The notes below the pieces were generated by a model. The model saw only the letters and a list, made by a program, of their open reading frames with translations. It did no database searches and was not told where the DNA came from. From Areca catechu (Eukaryota; Streptophyta; Magnoliopsida; Arecales; Arecaceae), in contig CM038038.1 of NCBI GenBank assembly GCA_021397845.1, positions 64,598,748 through 64,662,747 of the forward strand: a DNA stretch of 64,000 bases, written 5' to 3'. Shown piece by piece: positions 1 through 10,979 of the stretch. Both the position numbers and the translations under genes were made by a program. Numbering within the stretch: position 1 is the stretch's first letter; the number at the start of each line of letters is the position of its first letter.

Positions 1-1464
1 AACAGCTGATGTATTTTCATCACCTTGTGCTTGATCTCCGTCAGTGTTTTGATCATCATTCTGTTCCTTGGTAAGTCCTTCATTGTTGTTTATTTCTTCA
101 GTTTTCTTGCTACCTGATTCATCAAAAAGTACATCTTATTTTCTTGAAGATTTTTGGTTAGTTTCATCAAATACCACATGAATGGATTCTTCAACAACAA
201 GTGTCCTTCTGTTGAAGACCCTGTATGCCTTACTAGATGTGGAGTAGCCTAGAAAGACTCCCTCATTTGATTTGGCATCAAATTTACTTAGATTATCTTT
301 ACCATTGTTTAAGATGAAACAACGGCATCCAAAAACATGAAAATAATGGATTGAAGGTTTTCTACCTTTCCAAAGCTCATAAGGGATTTTCTTTAAAATC
401 GGTCAAATTAAAACTTGATTTAAAATATAGCATGCAGTATTTATGGCTTCCGCCCAAAAGTATCTAGGTAAATCATTTTCACAAAGCATGGTGCGTGCCA
501 TTTCTTCAAGAGTTCTATTTTTTCTTTCTACTATCCCATTTTGTTGAGGTGTCCTAGGTGCAGAAAAATTGTGATGAATTCCATTTTCAATACAGAATTT
601 ATTAAAATCGGCATTTTCAAATTCAGTTCCATGATCACTTCTTAAAGAAATTACTGAAACACCTTTTTCATTTAAAACTCTTTTGTGAAATCTACTAAAT
701 TCAGAAAATGTTTCATCTTTATGTGCTAAAAACATGACCCAAGTAAAACATGAGAAATCATCTACAATGACTAGACCATACTTCTTACCTCCCAAACTAG
801 ATTTTCTAGTAGGCCCAAAGAGGTCCATATGAAGCAATTCCAAAGGTCTAGATGTAGAGATTACTCCTTTAGGTTTGAAAGAAAATTTTGTTTGCTTTCC
901 AAGTTGACATGCACTGCAAATCTTATCTTTTTCAAAATTGAGTTTAGGCAAATCTTTTACTAAATTCTTTTTGCTAAGTTTTGAAATTAAATGCATGCTT
1001 GCATGTCCTAGTCTACGATGCCAAAGCCAACTAGTTTCATCGATCTTGGCTTCCATTGCCACTAGACATTGACCTTTCTGAATAGGAAGATCATCAAGAT
1101 CAACTATATAAATATTGCCATGCCTATGACCAATGAACTTAATGCCATTGTCATCTAGACTAGAAACAATGCACAAAGAAGATTCAAAAACAACTTTGAA
1201 ATTTTTGTCACAAAATTGACTAATGCTAAGCAAGTTATGTTTTAATCCATCAACATATAAAACATTATCAATATAAGAGGTAGGGGTGATATGGATTTTA
1301 CCAATACCGATTATCTTGCCCTTTCCATTATCACCAAAAGTTACATTGCCACCATTTTGATATGTGAGTGATGAGAACTGCTCCACATCTCCTGTCATAT
1401 GCCTTGAGCAACCGCTATCAAGGTACCACATTCTTTTCCTGTTGGTTGCAAGGCATACCTGCAA
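1..1464 (-). pseudogene. Element A pol: protease and integrase (broken)
   Basis: Copia-type pol, minus strand. The protease opens with WYLDSGCSRHMTGD, where DSG is the retropepsin motif. It is followed by the pre-integrase zinc-binding region (WHRRLGH through CSACQLGK) and the integrase core, where I see D in LLHMDLFGP, D in SDHGTEF and E in NGIVERKNR. A TGA at about 403 interrupts the frame after CYILNQVLI; homology continues in frame (PILKKIPYELW...) to a further stop near 136. The upstream frame ends in TGA at 1471, seven codons before this segment. Integrase would insert cDNA and protease would cleave Gag-Pol, but this copy is dead. RT and RNase H would lie to the left of the window. Confidence 0.9.
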
Positions 1465-1470
1465 TAAAGA

Positions 1471-3151
1471 TCAAGTGGAGACTTTAGGTACCCAAGCCAT
1501 CTTGGGTCCTTTTTGGTTAGTGGCATTAGTTCCTTTTGGAACCCAAACTTTCTTAGTGTTATTTAATTTTCTTTTGTTGCACATATAAGATTTATGTCCT
1601 TTAATACCACAAGTATAGCATGTAATGGATGAAGATGCAGGCATAAAAAAAATTTTAAAGAGTTTCTGTTTCTTATGAGTTCTGAATCCTAATCCAGCTT
1701 TATCAAAAATTGCTCTTTGGTTATTTAATAGTAAATTTAATTTTTCAGAACTATAAGTAAATTTTTCAACAAAAGATTTTAGTTTTTCGATTTCTTCTTT
1801 ATATCTTTTGTTTTCTATTAAAATTTCTTTGCTTTGTCTTGAGAATTTTTCATTTGAAAGCAAGTTACTTTTCTTTTCAAATATATCCTTTTCTTTTTCA
1901 AGAGCCATAATCTTATCATTTAAATTTTATTTTGTATTAGAAGGTATTCATTTTCATTTGAAAGGTTGTTGTTTGTTTTAACTAGTTCCAGATTTTGCTT
2001 CTTTAAGTCTTTATGTTTTGACTTTAATTTTTGAAATTCTGTGACTAGTTCATCAAAAATCTCATGAAGCTCATCAAAGGATAATTCATTTTCGATTTTA
2101 GAACATACCTTTTCTTGATCAGCCATCAGACAGAAATTTGCTACTTCTTGCTGTTCTTCCTTAGAGCTGGAGTCTTCACTTTCACTCCAGGTTGCCATCA
2201 TGGCTTTCTTTCTCAGCTATCTTCTACTTTTCTTTAACAAGGGGCAGTCTACTTTGAAATGCCCGGGTTTCTTACACTCAAAACATGTGGACTGCTCTTC
2301 CTTCTTTTCCTTGTCTTTTTCCTTACTCGGCTCATCTTTCAGAGGTTTCTTTTTGTAGTTGAACTTTTTTTTCTCATAAACCTTCTGAATTTCCTAGCTA
2401 ACAAAGCCGTTTCATCTTCTTCGTCATCCTCTTCAGATTCTTCGCTTGAGTCCTCTCTAGTAGTAGATTTGAACGCGATCGTCTTCTTCTTTTTATCCAC
2501 CTCTCCATTCTTCTGTTTGAGGGATAGCTCATAAGTCATCAAGGAACCCAACAGTTGTTCCAGCGGGAGAGTGTTGACATCTTTAGCTTCTTCAATTGCA
2601 GTGACCTTTGCATCCCATGAAGCTGGTAGAGACCTAAGAAGTTTATTCACAAGTTCACCGTTAGAAATTATTTTTCCTAAACTTCTCATGCCATTCACAA
2701 TGTTTGTGAACCTGGTATACATCTCACTGATAGACTCAGTAGGTTCCATTTTAAACATTTCATATGTGTGAATTAGCATGTTAACCTTGGTGGTCTTCAC
2801 TTGGTGTGTACCCTCATGGGTAACCTCAAGTGTATCCCAAATCTTCTTTGCGGAGAGACAGTTTGATATTCTATTAAACTCACTAGGATCAAGAGAGCAA
2901 AATAAAAGGTTCATTGCCTTAGCATTAAGCTCAATTTGCTTAATGTCATTCTCATCCCAATCATCTTCCATTGTTGGAGTGAGAATGCCATTAATCATAA
3001 TTGTAGGCTGATGAGGACCTTTTACAATTGTTCTCCACAAATTATAATCAAGAGCTTGTATAAATATGCGCATGCGTGTCTTCCAGTATGTGTAATTTGT
3101 GCCATTAAAAAGTGAGGGTCGGTTTGAAGCTTGACCTTCAACAATACCCAT
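1471..3151 (-). pseudogene. Element A gag (frameshifted), Sirevirus UBN2-type Gag with two zinc knuckles
   Basis: The chosen start is the Met of MGIVEGQASNRPSLF at 3151, matching the equivalent start of element D; an apparent longer frame to 3268 only reads back through the primer site into B. Residues 1 to about 260 are a copia UBN2-type Gag (motifs GTNYTYWK, LNAKAMNLLF, VTHEGTHQVK). A stop at 2339 follows a frameshift; the first CCHC knuckle (CFECKKPGHFKVDC, near 2250-2290) is in another frame. A coiled-coil-like Lys/Glu/Asn-rich stretch (2201-1920) is followed by another frameshift near 1925, then a second knuckle (CYTCGIKGHKSYMC, near 1595-1640) and a TGA at 1471. Gag would form the particle shell; this copy cannot be made intact. 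Confidence 0.85.
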
Positions 3152-3210
3152 GCCTATTGGCTGCCATGATCTTTTACTCAAGATCCTTGGATCTACAAGA
3201 GAGTACCGGT

Positions 3211-3222
3211 GCTCTGATACCA
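3211..3222 (-). other. Primer binding site of element A (Met-tRNA type)
   Basis: The minus strand reads TGGTATCAGAGC, the classic initiator Met-tRNA complement of plant LTR retrotransposons. Its last base overlaps the first base of B's 5-bp TSD (3222-3226). A's LTR resumes at 13318 on the other side of B. Confidence 0.9.
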
Positions 3223-3226
3223 CTTG
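3222..3226. repeat. Target-site duplication of element B (ACTTG)
   Basis: ACTTG lies at 3222-3226 and again at 13315-13319, immediately outside the two LTR ends of B. It is a perfect 5-bp duplication, the normal size for LTR retrotransposon integrase, and fixes B's boundaries. Confidence 0.97.
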
Positions 3227-5561
3227 TGATAGTAAACAGATGTGGGTGCAGGTGCCTACGCTAAGCATGCAACGGCACAGGGAATAGGTAAGTATTTTAA
3301 AACATTTTTAAAATAAGTGCGGAAAAAACCTATTCCGTACAGGATCTAGCATATGCAAGATGCATGTATAGGCATGCTTCAGGACATATAATGTTTATAA
3401 ACATTTTCATAAATCTAGATCTATACATGCACCGAAATTAAAACCCAAAAACATACCTTAATCCCAGCTGGAATAAGTCTGGGATAAACCTGGAATAGAC
3501 TGGAATAACTGGAATAAAGTTATTCCAGTCGTCTTCCACCTTGGGCTGAAAACAGGGCTTCCGAAAAGTCCCCGGAACGCCGCCTTCCGGACCTCCGATC
3601 GCTCCCAAATTTGAGCTGTAGATTTTTAAGGAAGTCCTCTTCGATTTGGCACTGGTTTCTGCAAGAAAAACTAAGCCAATAAATCGTAAAAAATCGCCGA
3701 AGTCTGCTGCACGAAAATGGCAGCAGAACGGAGTAGCTGTCTTCGTCGTTGGATTTCGGGCAACTGGAGCGATCCCGGCTCGCGTGGTTTGCTCCGAGGA
3801 GTAGAGTGGTACTCCCTCTAGAGGGGAGACATGCCCGGGACTCTCGGATCCGCCTCCACGCACGGTGCTAGCCGCCGGAAGAGAGGTTCACGGTCACAGA
3901 ATTCTGCAGCAGAACTGGGCAGAATTTGAGCTTGAAACAATGGGATTTTCTCTCCCTCTAAGGCTTCTAAACCCAGCCCAAAACCCTCTCCTTAAGCCTC
4001 TCAAGGAAGAGGAATGCCCAGATCTATTTCTTGCTTTCCTTTGGATCTCACACGGTGGATCATTGAACTCACGGTTGAAACTTCATTCCAAAAGACAAAA
4101 CAGGGGAAGGCTGGGTGTAGATTATATAAGGTGCTGGGAGGGAGAGGGAGGTTTAGCAACTTTTGGCAGCAGTTAACCCATTTAGTAGCCTTAAACCAAG
4201 ATTAAAAATATTAATCAATAGAGGAGGAAAACGCCCAGCTTGAAGTTGCATCGTTTGGCCTTCCTTCCAACGAAAAAAATTCCAACGGGTGGAGAAAGAA
4301 ATAAAAAACGTGTAAAACCGTCAAGTGGAAATGAAAACGCCGGTTCATTCAAAACCGGTCTAACCAAAATTGGTCCAATCCCATTAAACTAATTTGGTCC
4401 AAACCCATTGGTGGTTCAATCCAATTGAACCTAGTTCAGGGAATAAAATTGGTTCACAACCAATAGGAGGCCGAAACGAACTCCGAATCAGTTCAAAACT
4501 GATTCAGAAAAATCCTGGCGCAGCGCTGGTCAACCCGGAACAATTTTCGGTTGACACAAACGAGGGCAAGACGGGGAAAAGAGTGCTCAAAAATACTGTG
4601 ACCATAAAACCGAAACGATTCCTAATCGTAATCAGTATCCGGATCAGAGAGTTATCCTCTATGGCATGTGACCTCATAGGTTCGAACCTAAACGGTAGCA
4701 CTAGAACAATTTCTAGTACCAGCACAGGAAACCATCTAGCAATGGGTCTCGGCGTCCGGATAGGTCGAAGATGCGGGAGCAAGCAATCGAACCTCTAGCA
4801 TATGGTTACCGTATAATTCATCCCTTTGACCTCAAATGCTCAGGACGACTGAGATTGGGCTGCCAACCCAGACTGAGTCAGTCGACTACGTGTCTCAACC
4901 TCGCAAGCCTAGTGACTCTTCACTAGGGCTACCCCGGCCGAGGATTTGCGAAATTGAGATACTGCGAGACATTCAATCCAAACTGTTTGGACAGGTCAAT
5001 TCCATCTTGGTCCATCACTGCTCCACAAGTACTTGCCTGTACCCAGAAACCTTCCGTCACCGGATTAAAAATCCAGGTAGTCCGGCACCAAAGCACAGGG
5101 AGTTGCTTGCAAGCTACTGCGATGACCTCAGGTCAGAGGGACACTTATACCCATATCCAATCGTGAGTATCCCTTTGGCAGAAAGGGACTGCACGGAGTC
5201 ACGTTCAATGAGATATCACATATATCCCACCTGTAGATCACATCAGTGTCACCACACTCATTTGGTCAAGAGGACAACCAAATGATGTGAACTACAACAA
5301 CCTATACTTGATATATTGCCGTCCAGTACAATATATCCTTTGGTTGTGAACCGGGTTTAAGGACCACTCGATACATCCTCTCTGTATCGAAGTCAGTGTA
5401 GTCCTAAGGACTTCATCACATAGGAAAGAGTTCATTTTAGGGAAATACAATATGTGATGAGCTGCCAAATAATTATATTTTATTAATTCATTGAAAAAGT
5501 ACAATACTTAGCACAACCGCCTACAACCCAGGCGATTGGCTTTGGGACACAATTCCCAACA
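3227..5561 (-). repeat. 3' LTR of element B
   Basis: 2335 bp, starting TGATAGTAAAC and ending CCCAACA on the plus strand (TG...CA termini in either direction). It is nearly identical to 10980-13314. It abuts the polypurine tract at 5562. Frames inside it, including a 141-codon one at 3438-3863, are present in both LTRs but match nothing I recognise and are treated as non-coding. Confidence 0.96.
4908..4927. other. Conserved 8-bp-stem hairpin in B-family LTRs
   Basis: CCTAGTGA and TCACTAGG form a perfect 8-bp inverted repeat around a CTCT loop. The same hairpin is at 12661-12680 in the other LTR and at 59547-59566 in the clearly diverged solo LTR N. Its function is unknown. Confidence 0.7.
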
Positions 5562-5572
5562 ACTCCCACTTG
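5562..5572 (-). other. Polypurine tract of element B
   Basis: The minus strand reads AAGTGGGAGT immediately before the 3' LTR, the purine-rich primer for plus-strand cDNA synthesis. It lies just after the gag-pol stop codon at 5575. Confidence 0.75.
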
Positions 5573-5574
5573 TA

Positions 5575-8500
5575 CTAAAGCCAATCAGAAGAGTATCTAA
5601 TACCCATTTCCCATTTACAATAGTCAAACTCTTTTATTCCGAGGGCTTTAGTGAAGGGGTCGGCCAGATTTTCTTTTCCATCGATCTTCAGAAGATTGAT
5701 GTCGCCTCGTTCCATGATCTCTCGTACGAGGTGGTAGCGCCGCAGGATGTGCTTGGTGCGGTGATGAGCTTTTGGCTCCTTAGCTTGAGCAATGGCTCCA
5801 GTGCTGTCACAGTACACCGGAACAGGACCATCTAGGGAAGGTGCCACCCCTAGCTCTCCAAGGAACTTTCGCAACCACATAGCTTCCTTTGCTGCATCTG
5901 ATGCTGCAATATATTCTGCTTCGCATACCGAGTCTGCAACAGTTGCCTGCTTGGAACTTTTCCAGCAGACCGCTCCTCCGTTCAGGGTAAATACAAACCC
6001 TGACACACTCTTGCTATCATCTCTATCTGACTGGAAACTGGAGTCAATGTACCCCACAAGTTTCAAGTCAGGTTCTCCATAAATCAGCCATTGATCTTTA
6101 GTGTTTCTCAAATACTTGAGGATGGACTTAACCACCTTCCAATGCGCCTCACCTGGGTCAGACTGGTATCTACTCACTACTCCTAGTGAGTATGCCACAT
6201 CTGGTCTAGTACAAGTCATAGCATACATGATAGAGCCTACTGCAGAAGCATAAGGTACTCTACTCATGCGCTCTCTTTCCTCAGGAGTTGTCGCACAATC
6301 CCTTTTGGAAAGAGTAATTCCAGAACCTATCGGAAGATAGCCTTTCTTGGAATTTTCCATGCTGAACCGTTTCAGCACGGTATCTATGTACATAGACTGG
6401 GACAGTCCCAAAAGCTTCTTGGATCTATCTCTATAGATCTTCATACCTAGTATGTAAGAAGCTTCACCCAAGTCCTTCATGGAGAACTGAGATGATAACC
6501 AGACCTTTATTCCTTGTAATGCTGCGACGTCATTCCCGATTAAGAGAATGTCGTCAACATACAGTACTAGGAATACAATCACAGAACCATTGACCCATTT
6601 ATAGATGCACGGTTCTTCTCCATTCTTAACGAAGCCGTACGATTTGATACACCCATCAAATCGTAAGTTCCAACTTCGAGATGCTTGCTTGAGTCCATAG
6701 ATGGACTTCTGCAATTTACATACTTTTGATTCATCTGTGGATGTGAACCCTTCAGGCTGTATCATATACACCTCTTCTTCCAGCTCCCCATTTAGGAAAG
6801 CGGTTCGGACATCCATCTGCCAGATCTCGTAATCAAAATATGCTGCCAAAGCAAGCATGATCCGAATAGACTTGAGCATTGCCACAGGAGAAAATGTCTC
6901 GTCATAATCGATACCATATCGTTGACGATATCCCTTGGCAACCAGACGGGCTTTATAGGTCTCTACCTTCCCATCTGCGCCCCTTTTTCTCTTGAAGATC
7001 CATTTACACCCGATGGGTTTTATTCCTTCAGGCGGATCAACCAATGTCCAAACATTGTTGATTTCCATGGACTCCATTTCGGATCGCATGGCTCCAAGCC
7101 ATGCCTCAAAGTCAGATCTCTGAAGTGCATCCATATAGGTGATCGGATCCTCATTGTTCTCATCGAGCTCAATGGGATCTCCGTCCCGGACCAAGAAACC
7201 GTAGTATCTGTCCGGCTGACGCGGTATTCTACCAGATCTCCTAATGGGTTCTGGGTGTGATTCAATCACAGCCGGTTCTACGATGTCCTTAGAGTGTGTA
7301 GGTTCTTCTATTGGCTGAACTTCATCAAGTTCAATCTTAGAGGCTATAGTTCCTTCTCCAAGGAACTCCTTTTCCAAAAAGATAGCTCTAAGAGCAACGA
7401 ACACCTTTTGTTCATTCTCCAAATAGAAGAAATACCCTTTGGTTTCCTTAGGATAACCAACAAATAAACACCGATCAGACCTAGGACCAAGTTTGTCTGA
7501 GTCTAAACGCTTTACGTAAGCCGGACAACCCCAGACCCGAAGGTGTGAGATTGATGGTTTATGTCCATTCCACATTTCATACGGAGTGGAGACAACAGAT
7601 TTACTTGGAACATTATTTAATAAGTAACAGGCTGTCTGAAGCGCATATCTCCAAAAGGATAGCGGCAAAGTTGCAAAGCCCATCATGGATCGAACCATGT
7701 CCAACAAGGTTCGATTCCTCCTTTCGGACACACCATTCAACTGTGGTGTTCCTGGAGGAGTCCACTGAGAGAGAATTCCATTCTCCTCAAGATATGTCAA
7801 AAAAGCAGCAGATAAGTATTCGCCACCTCGATCAGATCGAAGGGTTTTAATACTTTTTCCAGTTTGCTTTTCTACTTCATTACGGTATCGTTTGAACATT
7901 TCAAACGACTCAGACTTATGTCTCACTAAAAAGACATAACCAAACCTTGAAAAGTCGTCTGTAAAAGTAATGAAATATTTGTATTCTCCTATAGCACTAA
8001 CTGTCATCGGTCCACATACATCAGTATGTATTAGACTTAGAAGTTCTGTAGCTCGTTCACCTTTTCCAGTAAAAGGTGACTTGGTCATTTTACCAAGTAA
8101 ACATGATTCACAAGTGGGCAGTGATTCAGAATTACTGACCTCGAGGAGTCCATCTCCTCGCATTTTGTTTATCCTATTTTGGTTAATATGACCTAGCCTA
8201 CAGTGCCAAAGATACAAATCGTTGACATTATCCAACCTTGAGCGTTTGCTGGAAGTGTACATTACACTAACAGGCCTTGATAGTACGTATATGCCATTAT
8301 TTAATCTAGCTTTCATTATAACAGAGTTATTCAAAATAACATTGCAAAAATCTCCTTTTATTGATAGTTCAAAACCACAACTGGCCAAAAGGCCTACAGA
8401 GATTATGCACATAATGAAACTAGAACAATAGTGACAGTCGACTAGTTCAACAGTACAAGACTCAAAGACAAGACGCAGGACTCCAACCGCCAGTACTGGA

Positions 8501-9519
8501 ACATGATTTCCATTCCCGACGCTCAGAAATTGTTCTCCATCTTCAAATCTTCTGCTAACTTGAAGTCCCTGTAACGAATTACAAACATGAATTGGACTAC
8601 CAGTATCCAATACCCAGTTAGCAGTATCAACAATTGAGTAATTACAAGGTCTTATCATATAAATACCTTGTTCAGCAGACTTCTGCTTTCTCGGCCTGTT
8701 CGGATCAAGGGATGCTATATAAAGAGGACAGTTCCTCTTCCAGTATCCCTTCTTCTTGCAGTAGAAGCACTCTGCAGAAGACTGATCAGCCTTAAACTTC
8801 CTGGTCTGACTCGGGCTAGGAGCATTATGCACCTTCTTTCCCTTTTTATTTATTTTCTTCTTCCCTTTCTTAAAGGGACGACGACCTCTACTTCCTCCCA
8901 CTAAATTCACCACCCCCTTATTCAGTTGGTGGTTTTTCTCGAAAGTCTGCAGCAACCCCAAAAGACCATGGTAGTTGACTGCAGGCTTGTTCATTCTATA
9001 ATGATCAAGAAAGTCAAGATAGGAGGAGGGAAGAGAATTCAGGATCGCATCCTTGCCGAGCTGCTCGTGCAAGGGGCATCCGAGTTTGCCCAGTTTTTCA
9101 ATCAACTCGATCATGTACAATACATGATCAGTGACTGAACCGCCATTCGGCATCTTGGAGTTGTAGATGGCACAAGACACTTTGTACCGTTCTACATCAT
9201 CCGGGGTGCCGAAGGATTCCTTCAACTTTTGAAGGATTTCATCAGGTTGGGCCTCCTCGAATTTGCGACTGAACTCGTCGTTCATCGCCGCTAACATAAT
9301 GCACCGGACAGTAGTGCGATCAGAGACCCACTTCAGATAAGTGTCTCTGACCGCACTCCGTGCATTAGCGGGAGGGATTTCAGGTACCGGATCCGTTATC
9401 ACATATAGGATCCGTTCATGCTCCAGAACAATTCTTAATCTTCGATACCAGCTATCGAAGTTATGACCCTTTAACTTCTCGTTATCGAGAAGTGACCGGA
9501 GCGATAAGTTTGAAGACAT
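5575..9519 (-). CDS. Gag-Pol polyprotein of element B (copia type, intact)
   Basis: A 1314-codon frame starting at the Met of MSSNLSLRSLL; a Met seven codons upstream is possible, but this start matches the homologous Gag of element K (MSTTLSLQSLL). Domains in order: UBN2-type Gag (about 10-215), Lys-rich basic stretch, one zinc knuckle (about 252-265) reading CFYCKKKGYWKRNC, protease (WVLDTGS, about 305), GAG-pre-integrase (WHCRLGH, CESCLLGK), integrase core with D (IHTDVCGP), D (SDRGGEY) and E (NGVSERRNR), RT with YVDD, and RNase H (GYIDSSF, CEAEYIAASDA, DPFTKAL). Length and order fit a full copia polyprotein with no internal stop. It would make particles, copy RNA to cDNA and integrate it. 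Oddity: the knuckle has Tyr where His is expected (CCYC). Confidence 0.95.
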   Translation of the reverse strand: MSSNLSLRSLLDNEKLKGHNFDSWYRRLRIVLEHERILYVITDPVPEIPPANARSAVRDTYLKWVSDRTTVRCIMLAAMNDEFSRKFEEAQPDEILQKLKESFGTPDDVERYKVSCAIYNSKMPNGGSVTDHVLYMIELIEKLGKLGCPLHEQLGKDAILNSLPSSYLDFLDHYRMNKPAVNYHGLLGLLQTFEKNHQLNKGVVNLVGGSRGRRPFKKGKKKINKKGKKVHNAPSPSQTRKFKADQSSAECFYCKKKGYWKRNCPLYIASLDPNRPRKQKSAEQGIYMIRPCNYSIVDTANWVLDTGSPIHVCNSLQGLQVSRRFEDGEQFLSVGNGNHVPVLAVGVLRLVFESCTVELVDCHYCSSFIMCIISVGLLASCGFELSIKGDFCNVILNNSVIMKARLNNGIYVLSRPVSVMYTSSKRSRLDNVNDLYLWHCRLGHINQNRINKMRGDGLLEVSNSESLPTCESCLLGKMTKSPFTGKGERATELLSLIHTDVCGPMTVSAIGEYKYFITFTDDFSRFGYVFLVRHKSESFEMFKRYRNEVEKQTGKSIKTLRSDRGGEYLSAAFLTYLEENGILSQWTPPGTPQLNGVSERRNRTLLDMVRSMMGFATLPLSFWRYALQTACYLLNNVPSKSVVSTPYEMWNGHKPSISHLRVWGCPAYVKRLDSDKLGPRSDRCLFVGYPKETKGYFFYLENEQKVFVALRAIFLEKEFLGEGTIASKIELDEVQPIEEPTHSKDIVEPAVIESHPEPIRRSGRIPRQPDRYYGFLVRDGDPIELDENNEDPITYMDALQRSDFEAWLGAMRSEMESMEINNVWTLVDPPEGIKPIGCKWIFKRKRGADGKVETYKARLVAKGYRQRYGIDYDETFSPVAMLKSIRIMLALAAYFDYEIWQMDVRTAFLNGELEEEVYMIQPEGFTSTDESKVCKLQKSIYGLKQASRSWNLRFDGCIKSYGFVKNGEEPCIYKWVNGSVIVFLVLYVDDILLIGNDVAALQGIKVWLSSQFSMKDLGEASYILGMKIYRDRSKKLLGLSQSMYIDTVLKRFSMENSKKGYLPIGSGITLSKRDCATTPEERERMSRVPYASAVGSIMYAMTCTRPDVAYSLGVVSRYQSDPGEAHWKVVKSILKYLRNTKDQWLIYGEPDLKLVGYIDSSFQSDRDDSKSVSGFVFTLNGGAVCWKSSKQATVADSVCEAEYIAASDAAKEAMWLRKFLGELGVAPSLDGPVPVYCDSTGAIAQAKEPKAHHRTKHILRRYHLVREIMERGDINLLKIDGKENLADPFTKALGIKEFDYCKWEMGIRYSSDWL

Positions 9520-10966
9520 CTGAAAAGAAAACAAGACCAAATTAGTTTATGAATTAATAACTTAACCAAAAGACTTGGACTTTAGTCTAAAGGTTTCTCC
9601 CACTAATTTTTCAGATTGGTAGCCTCTGACTTCAATCCGTGAAAACAACATTTTTCAAGTGGGTACTGAAATCCAATAGGCCACGCATGAGCCCGACTAT
9701 GGCCGGCTCACCCATACGAGCCTAAAGGTAGGTTCATAAACTAATTGTTTCCCTAAACAATTTTCAGTATTTTATTTTGCCCCAGAGAACACCCCAATCG
9801 GCCTAGGGGCCTCCTATTGCGGGTCTCTGGTTAGGTCCAACCATTAAAATGACTAATCCAATGCTTCCAGCTAACTAAAGACCAAGCCCGACTATGGCCG
9901 GCCCACCTGGTCCCGTTAAGGAGGTTGCACTGAACCATCATCGATCAGATAGAAATTCCAGTCGCCGGATGTACAACCGTTCTATGGAACTGCCGATGCA
10001 CACCAAGCTAGTGGACACATTTCTATCCAACTTAATGGGAGGCTAAGACACTGTCAATTCCTTGACTTAGTCTTTTTAAGGACCTAATAATTTTTAGAGG
10101 ATTTTTTTTTTTTTTGTGACAGAAGAAAAAGGTAAGGACATGGATCATCCTCCCACTGAATCAATCAGATTCCAGGAGGGTTGAATTAAATCAACAATTG
10201 ATCCATGGGCACCTATTGATCAGTCAGACCGATCAACCAGGGTGACATGGGTTAACTCGAGTCATTGAGCTTTTCCAATCAGTTCTGGTCGACTCAACTA
10301 GCCAGGTAGGTGAGATCATGGGTGAGTAACCGCCATTAACCATCTTTCCTAGACACCAACTAAGTTGGCCAGGAAAGAGGTAGCCTCATACAACCATGAT
10401 CACAATTGCCAAACCTACCTCGACACCAGTCGGTTTACCAGACTCGATCAGACTAGCCTAAAGACTCGGGCGTCCACTGAGCCACTAATTGGATCCATTT
10501 TAGATGAACGGATCAACTAAACTTAGGTCTAACCCAGTGATGGACCCAACTAATCAGCTAACCCAATTAACCCAATTTTGGCTTATGCAAATTTTATTAG
10601 ATTTCATAAACCTAAAATTTTTTTTTTTTTATTAAGCCAAATACTTAATTAAAACATTTTTAATTAAGTCTCTATGTAAAACAATTTTACATCTTAAATT
10701 ATGCATCATTTCTAGATTTATACTTTTATAAATATTATATGACCCAAATGACAAAATTATAAATCATGCCAAATTTATAATTTTAATTTCTTTTTGATTT
10801 CCTTAAAGGATCCTTCTGAAGAGGCCAATACAGACGAACCGCATCGTGTCAAAGACACACGGCCATGGTGAAGGTCTCAACTAGGTTCCTAAAAGTACTC
10901 TCTAATCCCAAGATTAAACAATTTAATCTACTATACATGCATCAAGATATGTTACTCTAGAACCTG
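9520..10966 (-). other. Leader of element B (untranslated)
   Basis: A 1.45-kb stretch between primer site and Gag start with no open frame of note. It contains homopolymer T runs near 10101 and 10620 and is recognisably similar, in reverse complement, to the split leader of element K (54469-55405 and 60552-61060). In copia elements this region usually holds packaging signals; none is identified. Confidence 0.7.
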
Positions 10967-10978
10967 GCTCTGATACCA
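10967..10978 (-). other. Primer binding site of element B (Met-tRNA type)
   Basis: The minus strand reads TGGTATCAGAGC, one base inside the 5' LTR (which begins at 10980). This is the standard initiator Met-tRNA primer site. Confidence 0.93.
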
Positions 10979-10979
10979 C

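Noticed and set aside
2339..3268. A 309-codon frame beginning MLSVGTCTHICLL as the true Gag start of element A
   Set aside because: The first ~39 codons read through A's primer site and into B's LTR. The real start is the Met at 3151, which aligns with element D.
3438..3863. 141-codon frame in B's LTR, repeated at 11191-11616
   Set aside because: It is conserved only because the LTRs are young copies; the third LTR of the family (N) does not keep it and it matches no protein I know.
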